This document shows, in pieces, positions 58,032 to 64,000 of a DNA stretch of 64,000 nucleotides (within the stretch, counting starts at the first letter, position 1; every line of letters starts with the position of its first letter). Below the pieces are notes generated by a model. The model ran no database searches. It was not told where the DNA came from and saw only the letters and a program-made list of their open reading frames with translations. Both the position numbers and the translations under genes were made by a program. This DNA is from Aquincolibacterium sp041674705 (GTDB taxonomy: Bacteria; Omnitrophota; Omnitrophia; Omnitrophales; Aquincolibacteriaceae): assembly GCA_041674705.1 (NCBI GenBank), contig JBAYVF010000004.1, positions 1 to 64,000 of the forward strand, given 5' to 3'.

Positions 58032-58913
58032 ATGACAACAGTGAACAAGCTTAAAATTGCATTACCCAAGGGCAGTCTCGAAGAAGCGACCTATAATCTC
58101 TTCAAGCGGGCCGGCTTCAAGATCAACGTTAACTCCCGTTCCTACATTCCTTCCATTGATGATCCCGAGATCGAAGTGGTCCTCTTCCGCCCCCAAGAGA
58201 TGTCCCGTTATGTTGAAGACGGCATTGTGGATTGCGGCCTCACCGGGCATGACTGGATCGTGGAAAATGACTCCGATGTGGTCGAACTTTGCGAGCTTCA
58301 ATATTCCAAGCGCACCTCCAATCCTGTCCGCTGGGTTCTGGCCGTGCACGAATCGTCGCCCTTTAAAAGCGTCAAGGACCTGAATGGCAAAAAGATCGTG
58401 ACCGAGCTCGTGGGTGTAACGAAGCGCTATCTTAAAAAGAACAAAGTGACCGCGGAAGTGGAATTCTCGTGGGGGGCCACGGAAGCCAAACCGCCGCGTC
58501 TTGCGGATGCCATCGTGGAAGCCACCGAGACCGGCTCCAGTCTTCGCGCGAATAAACTCAAGATCATTGACACCGTGATCGTTTCGATACCGAAGTTCAT
58601 CGCAAATAAGAAAAGCGTGAAAGACTCCTGGAAAAAACACAAGATGGACAATCTGATCATGTTGCTTCAAGGCGCGATGCGTGCCCAGGAAAAGGTCGGC
58701 CTTAAGATGAATGTCGAGAAGAAGAACCTGCAAAAGATCCTGAGTCTTCTCCCGGCCATGAAAAAACCGACCATTGCGAATCTTACGGATAAGAACTGGC
58801 TGGATGTCGAGACCATCATCGACGAGTCTGTGGTCCGTGAGTTGATCCCGGCGCTCAAGGCGGCCGGCGCCTCAGGCATCATCGAATATCCGCTCAATAA
58901 AGTTATTCCCTAA
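58032..58913 (+). CDS. hisG: ATP phosphoribosyltransferase (long form)
   Basis: A 293-residue HisG, the first enzyme of histidine synthesis. LKIALPKGSLEEATYNLFKRAGF, VDCGLTGHDWIVEN and DAIVEATETGSSLRANKLKIID (given at about 157-178) are typical. The C-terminal ACT-like regulatory domain (about 220-293) marks the long form, which is inhibited by histidine and does not need HisZ. No other his gene is next to it. Promoter TTGACA-17-TAGAAT ends 9 bases before the ATG. Confidence 0.95.
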   Translation: MTTVNKLKIALPKGSLEEATYNLFKRAGFKINVNSRSYIPSIDDPEIEVVLFRPQEMSRYVEDGIVDCGLTGHDWIVENDSDVVELCELQYSKRTSNPVRWVLAVHESSPFKSVKDLNGKKIVTELVGVTKRYLKKNKVTAEVEFSWGATEAKPPRLADAIVEATETGSSLRANKLKIIDTVIVSIPKFIANKKSVKDSWKKHKMDNLIMLLQGAMRAQEKVGLKMNVEKKNLQKILSLLPAMKKPTIANLTDKNWLDVETIIDESVVRELIPALKAAGASGIIEYPLNKVIP

Positions 58914-58939
58914 AACCATCATCCAAAGGAGTTCCATTC

Positions 58940-59038
58940 ATGCCTTGGGCTCGTAAACAGCGCAAGAAAAAGATGAACAAGCATAAGCGCAAAAAAAAGT
59001 TGCGCCGGAACCGTCACAAGAAAAAAGACTGGTCCTAG
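58940..59038 (+). CDS. Very small basic protein, bS22/AURKAIP1-COX24-like
   Basis: A 32-residue protein with AAAGGAG upstream: two-thirds Lys/Arg/His, in the pattern RKKKMNKHKRKKKLRRNRHKKK-like (positions 7-28). This resembles the mitochondrial mS38 (AURKAIP1/COX24) C-terminal domain and the bacterial small ribosomal protein bS22. It would bind rRNA in the small subunit near the decoding site. It lies 26 bases after hisG. Confidence 0.7.
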   Translation: MPWARKQRKKKMNKHKRKKKLRRNRHKKKDWS

Positions 59039-59044
59039 TTTTAA

Positions 59045-59119
59045 GTCACAAAGCTGCAAGGCCACAAGGACACAAAAGAAATGCTCGCGAGGCATGTGTC
59101 CTTGTGGCTTTGTGTCTTT
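59045..59119. repeat. Octad foldback element N (8-bp version)
   Basis: GTCACAAA, GCTGCAAG, GCCACAAG and GACACAAA (59045-59076) face GTGTCCTT, GTGGCTTT and GTGTCTTT (59096-59119). A perfect 14-bp stem joins 59061-59074 and 59095-59108. It is like the heptad elements but with a period of 8. It ends 13 bases before ispE. Confidence 0.82.
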
Positions 59120-59132
59120 AAGAGGGGTCTCC

Positions 59133-60008
59133 ATGCAAGCGCTCACTCTGAAGAGTCCGGCGAAACTCAATCTCTACCTCCGTATCCTCGGAAAACGGCC
59201 GGACGGATATCACAAACTCCTGACGCTCTTTCACCGTATTTCGCTTGTCGATACGATCGTGATCCGTAAAAGCTCTCAAGGTTTTAAACTTTCCACAAAT
59301 ATTGCCTCACTTGAAACCGGGGAAGGCAATCTCATCACCCGGGCCTACCGGGAGCTTCAACGGAAATTCCCCAGGTTGGGCGGGGTTTCTGTGCGGCTTA
59401 CCAAGCGCATTCCGCTCGGCGCCGGATTGGGAGGCGGTTCCAGTAATGCCGCGTCATTTCTGCTAGGCATGAAAAAGCTTTTCAGGCTCAAGATATCTCG
59501 GCAAGAGCTTTTTTCTATAGGGAAAAGACTTGGCGCGGACGTGCCGTTCTTCCTTTCAGAGGCGCGGCAAGCCATGGCTTGGGGGATCGGGGATAAGCTG
59601 CAAAAAGTGCCTTCGGGCGTCCGTTTGGGGTTCCTTTTGTTGGTGACCGATCAGGGGCTGAACACGAAAAAAGTCTATCAGAAACTCGCCAGGAGCGGGC
59701 GGCCCCTTTCCTTGACAAAGGAAAAGCGTATTGCTAGAATCCTGCGCTCTTTTCTCGCAAGCAAGAGGGTTCGGGAGGCTTCGGAATTCGCGCGAAATGA
59801 TCTGGAAATCCCGGCGTTTCGCTTGATGCCATCCATTCCTAAAGCGATCACGGCTCTCAAAAACTTTGGCGTTCCCTATGTCCTTATGAGCGGAAGCGGG
59901 GCCACGGTCTTCGCAGCGTTCTCCAGCCGGGAAGAAGCTTTAGACCTATCGAAGAGATTGAAAGAAGTTCCCTTTCCTTTTCGCAAGGTGATTTGTCACT
60001 CATACTAG
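59133..60008 (+). CDS. ispE: 4-diphosphocytidyl-2-C-methyl-D-erythritol kinase
   Basis: A 291-residue GHMP kinase of the MEP pathway. SPAKLNLYLRILGKRPDGYH, LGAGLGGGSSNAAS (ATP loop) and LMSGSGATVFA (third GHMP motif) are all present. The ATG at 59133 follows AGAGGGG; an in-frame ATG at 59094 would read through the octad element. It acts four steps before IspH, whose gene is at 5 kb. Confidence 0.95.
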   Translation: MQALTLKSPAKLNLYLRILGKRPDGYHKLLTLFHRISLVDTIVIRKSSQGFKLSTNIASLETGEGNLITRAYRELQRKFPRLGGVSVRLTKRIPLGAGLGGGSSNAASFLLGMKKLFRLKISRQELFSIGKRLGADVPFFLSEARQAMAWGIGDKLQKVPSGVRLGFLLLVTDQGLNTKKVYQKLARSGRPLSLTKEKRIARILRSFLASKRVREASEFARNDLEIPAFRLMPSIPKAITALKNFGVPYVLMSGSGATVFAAFSSREEALDLSKRLKEVPFPFRKVICHSY

Positions 60009-60034
60009 TGGTACATAAGAGTTGAGGTTTGGAA

Positions 60035-60343
60035 GTGAAGATCACGGAAATTCGCGTTTTTCCCCAAGCGAATAAAGAAAACAAGTTGTGTGCCTTTGCC
60101 AACATCACCTTTGACGGTTGTTTTGTGGTGCGTGGCCTGAAGGTTCTCGAAGGGTCGAAAGGCCTTTTTGTGGTGATGCCGTCCCGCAAGGTCAAAGGCG
60201 ATGATTACCGGGACGTGGCGCACCCCATCACGGCGGAGTTTAAGGATTATATTCAGAGCGAGGTCTTGAAAGCCTACGAGCTTTTTATCGAACATCAGCC
60301 CCAGGCCCAAGCGCTCAATGACGACGATCCGTTTGAGCGTTAG
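60035..60343 (+). CDS. spoVG: SpoVG family RNA/DNA-binding protein
   Basis: A 102-residue SpoVG protein: VKITEIRVFPQANKENKLCAFANITFDGCFVVRGLKVLEGSKGLFVVMPSRK, shown here by its positions 1-52 as a whole. The start is GTG 60035, 7 bases after GAGG; a TTG at 60029 is the alternative. SpoVG is a global regulator that binds nucleic acid. It lies directly after ispE, a common neighbour in many bacteria. Confidence 0.93.
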   Translation: MKITEIRVFPQANKENKLCAFANITFDGCFVVRGLKVLEGSKGLFVVMPSRKVKGDDYRDVAHPITAEFKDYIQSEVLKAYELFIEHQPQAQALNDDDPFER

Positions 60344-60344
60344 A

Positions 60345-60593
60345 ATGTCTTTTTTTGTTTATGGTCTCGAGAGTAAAAAAGACGGTCGGCATTACGTGGG
60401 AAGCGGTGAAGATGTTGACGAAAGATTGCGGCGGCACAATTTAGGCGATTATCGTTATACTAAAGGTCATCGGCCGTGGATTGTGATTTACAAGGAATCC
60501 TGCAAGTCACGCTCAGAAGCTGTAAAGCGGGAACGGTTTTTTAAATCCGGCGTAGGGCGCAAGTTCTTAAAAGAAATTATTAGTTCGAAATAA
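60345..60593 (+). CDS. GIY-YIG nuclease-domain protein
   Basis: An 82-residue single-domain GIY-YIG protein (UPF0213-like): FVYGLESKKDGRHYVGSGEDVDERLRRHN, then WIVIYKE and REAVKRERFFKSGVGRKFL-like SRSEAVKRERFFKSG. The first motif is VYGL and the second YVGS. E in the EAVKRE helix is the likely metal ligand. Stand-alone copies are common in uncultured bacteria; some are linked to mobile DNA, others are of unknown use. It lies just before tRNA-Gln. Confidence 0.85.
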   Translation: MSFFVYGLESKKDGRHYVGSGEDVDERLRRHNLGDYRYTKGHRPWIVIYKESCKSRSEAVKRERFFKSGVGRKFLKEIISSK

Positions 60594-60601
60594 CAAAGTA
60601 T

Positions 60602-60672
60602 TGCCCCGTGGTGAAATGGTATCACACTGCCCTTTGGAGGCAAGGTTTCTGGTTCGAGCCCAGACGGGGCAG
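60602..60672 (+). tRNA. tRNA-Gln (anticodon UUG)
   Basis: A complete cloverleaf of 71 bases: a 7-bp acceptor stem (60602-60608 with 60665-60671), a D stem GTGA/TCAC, an anticodon loop CTTTGGA with TTG at 60634-60636, and a T arm TCTGG-TTCGAGC-CCAGA (60648-60664). CCA is not encoded. It decodes CAA, and it is the substrate of GatCAB through Glu-tRNA(Gln). From the anticodon loop on, its 3' half is repeated downstream. Confidence 0.9.
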
Positions 60673-60931
60673 ATTTTAAGAATCAAAGAACGGTTTTAAG
60701 GGAGCCCTTTTCCGCCTGAGGCGGATTCGTCCGCAAGGCGAATCCGATGATGAACGGATTCGCCTCTGGCGAAGGAGGCAAGGTTTCTGGTTCGAGCCCA
60801 GACGGGGCAGATTTTAAGAATCAAAGAACGGTTTAAGGGAGCCCTTTTCCGCCTGAGGCGGATTCGTCCGCAAGGCGAATCCGATGATGGACGGATTCGC
60901 CTCTGGCGAAGGAGGCAAGGTTTCTGGTTCT
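60636..60931. repeat. Tandem amplification of the tRNA-Gln 3' half with palindromic filler
   Basis: Three starts of the same unit at 60636, 60774 and 60911, periods 138 and 137 bp. Units 1 and 2 carry the tRNA 3' half (from the anticodon base G60636 to the discriminator), a spacer and hairpins such as TCCGCC-TGA-GGCGGA and TTCGCC-TCT-GGCGAA. The third unit stops after about 20 bases. Only the first unit is joined to a full tRNA. Confidence 0.88.
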
Positions 60932-61036
60932 CCGCCGAAGGTCGGATCCGCCAACGCTTTGTGGCGGAGAGCCTCCGCCAAAGGACGGATTCGTCCTGAA
61001 GCTTTGCTTCGGGCGAACAGGCCGGGCAGACTTTGA

Positions 61037-61969
61037 ATGCAGCAAACTGGAAAAAATATGAAAAACGGACTCAGGGATAAAACGAAGGAAATGATCGCGG
61101 CCTACGGGTTCCTCATGCCGAACCTGGTCGGATTTCTTCTCTTCACCTCGATCCCGGTCTTGGCGTCGCTTTGGCTGAGTTTTGTGAAGTGGGATCTTTT
61201 GTCGGATGGGCCGCAATTTGCGGGGCTCACGAATTTTATCGAGCTCGTGAAAGATCCGTTTTTCGGAAAATATTGCTGGAACACCCTTTATTTGATGGCG
61301 GCGATCCCGATCAGCATGGCAGGGTCGCTTCTCCTTGCGATCGCGCTGAATCAAAAACTTAAAGGGACGGTCATTTTCAGGACGCTCTATTTTCTTCCGA
61401 CGATCTGTTCGGGCGTTGCGATCTTCATGCTCTGGCGCTTGATCTACAATCCGAATTTCGGGCTCCTCAATTCCATGATCGCTCAATTCGGGGATACGCT
61501 CGGTCTTAAATTGATCGGACCGAACTGGCTGACGGACGAAGCGTGGGCGAAGCCGGCATTCATCATCATGAGCGTGTGGCAATCGATCGGCGGCTACAAC
61601 ATGATCCTTTATCTGGCCGCGTTGCAGGGTGTGCCGCGCGATCTTTATGATGCCGCGGAAGTGGACGGCGCCAACAGCTGGCAGAAATTCTGGAATGTCA
61701 CGTGGCCGCAGATCTCGCCCACGACGTTCTTTATCGCGACCATGAGTTTGATCGGCGGATTCCAGGCGGGGTTCGATCAAGCGTACATCATGACGGGCGG
61801 GGGTCCTAACGGGTCCACCACCACGATCATTTATTATATTTTCAACAATGCTTTCGAATGGTACCGCATGGGGTATGCGGCCGCTATTTCGTGGGTGCTG
61901 TTTCTGATCATTTTTGCGGTAACGATCGTGAAGTGGCGTTTCTTTGGCAAGATCGTTCACTACACCTAG
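61037..61969 (+). CDS. Sugar ABC transporter permease, MalF/UgpA type
   Basis: A 310-residue permease with six membrane helices. LYDAAEVDGANSWQKFWNVTWPQISP (at about 197-222) is the EAA loop that contacts the ATPase, and FGMLN-like sequence before it fits the CUT1 family. It would form a heterodimer with the gene at 62079. The start may be ATG 61037 or 61058. No binding protein or ATPase gene is next to it. It lies after the tRNA repeat region. Confidence 0.88.
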   Translation: MQQTGKNMKNGLRDKTKEMIAAYGFLMPNLVGFLLFTSIPVLASLWLSFVKWDLLSDGPQFAGLTNFIELVKDPFFGKYCWNTLYLMAAIPISMAGSLLLAIALNQKLKGTVIFRTLYFLPTICSGVAIFMLWRLIYNPNFGLLNSMIAQFGDTLGLKLIGPNWLTDEAWAKPAFIIMSVWQSIGGYNMILYLAALQGVPRDLYDAAEVDGANSWQKFWNVTWPQISPTTFFIATMSLIGGFQAGFDQAYIMTGGGPNGSTTTIIYYIFNNAFEWYRMGYAAAISWVLFLIIFAVTIVKWRFFGKIVHYT

Positions 61970-61989
61970 AACATCGTAGAATATAGCTT

Positions 61990-62051
61990 GTCATCCCCGC
62001 GGAGGCGGGGATCCAGTGAATGGATTCCCGATGAAGGCATTCGGGAATGAC
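61990..62051. repeat. Palindromic dispersed repeat (GTCATCCCCGCG type), copy 2
   Basis: A 62-bp palindromic repeat from GTCATCCCCGCGG to TCGGGAATGAC, of the same family as 20699-20761. It lies between the two ABC permease genes, 28 bases before the second one. Confidence 0.8.
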
Positions 62052-62078
62052 ATTATTAGGGGATCTTAAGAGAAGACC

Positions 62079-63035
62079 ATGGGCAACCACATTGATTCAT
62101 TGATCCAAGCGGAAATGAAACAAGAGATGGCGGCATCTGCCTCCCGCTCTAAAAGAAAAAAACCGACGAAAGTCGTGACCGAGCTTAAGGAAAAGTCGCC
62201 CCTGAAGCGTAGATTGCAGCGTGCGGTGCTTTTTATAGCCCTGTTTATCGGTGCCGTGAGCATGGCGGCGCCTTTTCTCTGGATGGTCTCGACTTCGCTG
62301 GCGGAAGCGGGGCAGGTGTTTGCCGAAAATCGTCCGTGGTGGCAGGAATGGCTCCCGACCAGTTTTGTCTGGCAGAATTATGTGAAGGTCTGGTCCGTCG
62401 TTCCGTTCGCGCAATTTTATCTGAATTCTATTTTTGTGAGTCTTTGCATTACGTTCGGGCAAGTCGCCACGAGCGCGATGGCCGCGTACGCGTTTGCGCG
62501 TCTGAGTTTTCCGGGCCGTGACAGGATCTTTTTTGGTTATCTCGCGACCATGATGATCCCAGGCGCGGTGACCATGATCCCGGTCTTTATCCTGCTCCGG
62601 CATTTTGGATGGATCGATACGTATAAGGCGCTGATCCTCCCGGGGATCTTTACGGCTTACGGGACGTTCATGTTACGGCAATTCTTTTTGACGCTGCCGA
62701 AGGATCTGGAAGATGCCGCGAAGATCGACGGGTGTTCGTATGTCCGGATCTTCTGGCACATCATTCTGCCGCTCTCGAAGCCGGCCTTGGCAACTTTGAC
62801 GACTTTTACGTTCATGGGGTCGTGGATGAATCTGATGTGGCCTTTGATTGTGGTGAATACGCATACGAAATATACGTTGCCGGTCGGATTGGCTTATTTT
62901 CAGGGAGTTCACGGCACGGATTGGACGCTCCTTATGGCGGCGTCGATGTTGATGATCCTGCCGATCCTGATCGTCTTTTTATTCAATCAACGGTTCTTTG
63001 TCGAAGGTATCAAATTAACCGGGATTAAAGGCTAA
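62079..63035 (+). CDS. Sugar ABC transporter permease, MalG/UgpE type
   Basis: A 318-residue permease with six helices and an N-terminal cytoplasmic extension of about 45 basic residues (SKRKKPTKVVTELKEK). The EAA loop is DLEDAAKIDGCSYVRIFWHIILPLSKP (about 210-236). It pairs with the previous permease as a CUT1-type sugar importer. GlmU begins 5 bases after its stop, so the amino-sugar enzyme shares the transcript. Confidence 0.88.
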   Translation: MGNHIDSLIQAEMKQEMAASASRSKRKKPTKVVTELKEKSPLKRRLQRAVLFIALFIGAVSMAAPFLWMVSTSLAEAGQVFAENRPWWQEWLPTSFVWQNYVKVWSVVPFAQFYLNSIFVSLCITFGQVATSAMAAYAFARLSFPGRDRIFFGYLATMMIPGAVTMIPVFILLRHFGWIDTYKALILPGIFTAYGTFMLRQFFLTLPKDLEDAAKIDGCSYVRIFWHIILPLSKPALATLTTFTFMGSWMNLMWPLIVVNTHTKYTLPVGLAYFQGVHGTDWTLLMAASMLMILPILIVFLFNQRFFVEGIKLTGIKG

Positions 63036-63040
63036 TTCCT

Positions 63041-64000
63041 ATGGAAGCGATTGTTCTCGCAGCTGGAAAAGGAACGCGGATGTGTTCGGAATTGCCGAAG
63101 GTCCTGCACCCGGTGTTTGGGAAACCCGTGCTCGGGTATGTGCTTGAAACGTTAGCCGGGGCCGGGATCAAGAATCCTTATGTCGTGGTGGGTTATAAGG
63201 CGGATGAAGTCCGTTCTTTTTCGAGATCGTACGGAGCGATCCCGGTGCTTCAGCGCGAGCAAAAAGGGACCGGTCATGCGGTGATGATGGCCAAGACGGC
63301 CTTGAAGCAGGCGCAGGGGGCTGTGCTGGTCTGGCCGGGCGATATGCCGCTTGTGAAGCCGGAAACACTCGAGAAATTTTTGGCGGCGCATAAAAAATCA
63401 CGGGCGCATGTCAGCGTGTTATCCTGTGATCAGGCCGATCCTTCCGGATACGGGCGGATCGTTCGGGACGAAGGGCATTTTGCGGCCATTCGCGAGGAAC
63501 TGGATGCGACTGCGGAAGAGCGTAAGATCCGGGAAGTGAATACCGGCATTTATCTTTTTGATAAAAAAGTTTTGTTCGAGGCTTTGGAAAAGATCGGACG
63601 GGACAACCAGAAGGGTGAGTATTATCTCACCGACACCATTGAGATCCTCCGGCGGGAGGGCTATTGTGTGGAAGCGTTTTCACTGGCGAGCGCGGAAGAA
63701 GGGCAAGGGATCAATTCCCAGAAAGATCTGGCCACCGTGACAAAAAAGATCAATGAGCGGGAGATCGCAAGGCATCAGGAAAAAGGCGTGACGTTCATGG
63801 CGCCGGACCAGACGTTTGTGGCGCCCGGCGTGAAGATCGGCAGAGGCACCACGATCTATCCCTGGTGCTTTATTGAAAGCGATGTGGAGATCGGCGCCCA
63901 TTGCAGGATCGGGCCGTTCGCGAAGCTTCGCCACGGTACCGTGATCGGAGAGGATTCGTTGATCGGAAGCTTTGTGGAAGTGAGCCGGAGTTGTCTTGGA
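63041..64000 (+). CDS. glmU: Bifunctional GlmU (N-acetylglucosamine-1-phosphate uridylyltransferase), 5' part
   Basis: The frame is open from ATG 63041 to the window end (320 codons). MEAIVLAAGKGTRM is the nucleotidyltransferase start, then LPKVLHPVFGKPVL, REQKGTGHAVMMAK and EVNTGIYLF. From about residue 248 the left-handed beta-helix acetyltransferase begins (VKIGRGTTIYPWCFIES and IGPFAKLRHG). GlmU makes UDP-GlcNAc for peptidoglycan and LPS. The last 130 or so residues lie beyond the window. Confidence 0.94.
   Translation, partial: MEAIVLAAGKGTRMCSELPKVLHPVFGKPVLGYVLETLAGAGIKNPYVVVGYKADEVRSFSRSYGAIPVLQREQKGTGHAVMMAKTALKQAQGAVLVWPGDMPLVKPETLEKFLAAHKKSRAHVSVLSCDQADPSGYGRIVRDEGHFAAIREELDATAEERKIREVNTGIYLFDKKVLFEALEKIGRDNQKGEYYLTDTIEILRREGYCVEAFSLASAEEGQGINSQKDLATVTKKINEREIARHQEKGVTFMAPDQTFVAPGVKIGRGTTIYPWCFIESDVEIGAHCRIGPFAKLRHGTVIGEDSLIGSFVEVSRSCLG

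Noticed and set aside
60833..61960. A 375-residue minus-strand frame over the MalF-type permease gene
   Set aside because: Antisense shadow; the plus strand has membrane helices and the EAA loop.

Overview
The window looks like chromosome from an uncultured Gram-negative bacterium. It encodes outer-membrane proteins (a TolC-type channel, two barrel or porin-like proteins, a lipoprotein), MEP-pathway isoprenoid genes (ispH, ispE), GatCAB, a long-form HisG, a TrpB2-type tryptophan synthase, an AmmeMemoRadiSam set and a TIGR04073-type exported protein. This mix, with many low-oxygen iron-sulfur proteins and dense intergenic palindromes, fits Omnitrophota or a PVC-neighbouring lineage. That placement is inference; no rRNA gene is present.

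Layout. 1-2 kb: accessory region with a partial gene, a membrane Zn-ribbon protein, a comM/yifB relic and a YhcG-type nuclease. 2-8.3 kb: HtpX, a seven-iron-type ferredoxin, a VOC protein, a kinase-dCMP deaminase fusion, IspH, nitroreductase, an EfpL-type EF-P paralogue and a QueD-like protein. 8.4-13.7 kb: an AddB-like helicase-nuclease convergent with a Ski2-like helicase. 13.9-18.8 kb: TPR-barrel protein, FecR protein, truncated FecR copy and a CHASE2-adenylate cyclase. 19-23.4 kb: TrpB2, a lipoprotein and a minor pilin operon. 23.8-30.6 kb: KefB-like antiporter, AsmA-like and CYTH proteins, and the AmmeMemoRadiSam genes. 30.7-35.4 kb: YjbQ, SF1 helicase, PlsC and an outer-membrane protein. 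35.5-39 kb: a Zn/Mn uptake operon without its ATPase. 39-45 kb (minus strand): a MinD-type Fe-S ATPase, NifX and DUF134 cluster. 45-51 kb: peroxiredoxin, TolC and an RND pump without an adaptor. 51-57.4 kb: gatC, gatA, two small genes, an AT-rich HEPN island, gatB and tsaD. 57.5-64 kb: MgtC, HisG, a tiny bS22-like protein, IspE, SpoVG, a GIY-YIG protein, tRNA-Gln, two sugar ABC permeases and the start of glmU.

Two features stand out. (1) At least twelve gene boundaries carry foldback elements built of 7-bp units, and a thirteenth uses 8-bp units. Each locus has its own word, the two arms are usually complementary, and the upstream stop codon often lies in the first unit. Some arms have entered genes: one encodes GatA residues 51-62, one supplies the only plausible full-length start of TsaD, and one forms the CYTH protein's tail. 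(2) Between gatA and gatB lies an AT-rich insertion with an AbiU2-like HEPN protein and an unknown partner, preceded by a run of perfect palindromes. It is followed by two copies of the gatB 5' end that encode nearly the same 25 residues with 18 synonymous codon changes. The functional gatB uses the recoded AT-rich copy, as if a mobile element had brought a replacement gene start.

Other mobile traces are two 122-bp MITE-like elements with identical 13-bp terminal inverted repeats, a 272-bp palindromic element, a palindromic repeat inserted in frame in the AddB-like gene, two copies of another palindromic repeat family, and a tandem amplification of the 3' half of tRNA-Gln. All functional calls come from reading motifs and context; no database search was run.
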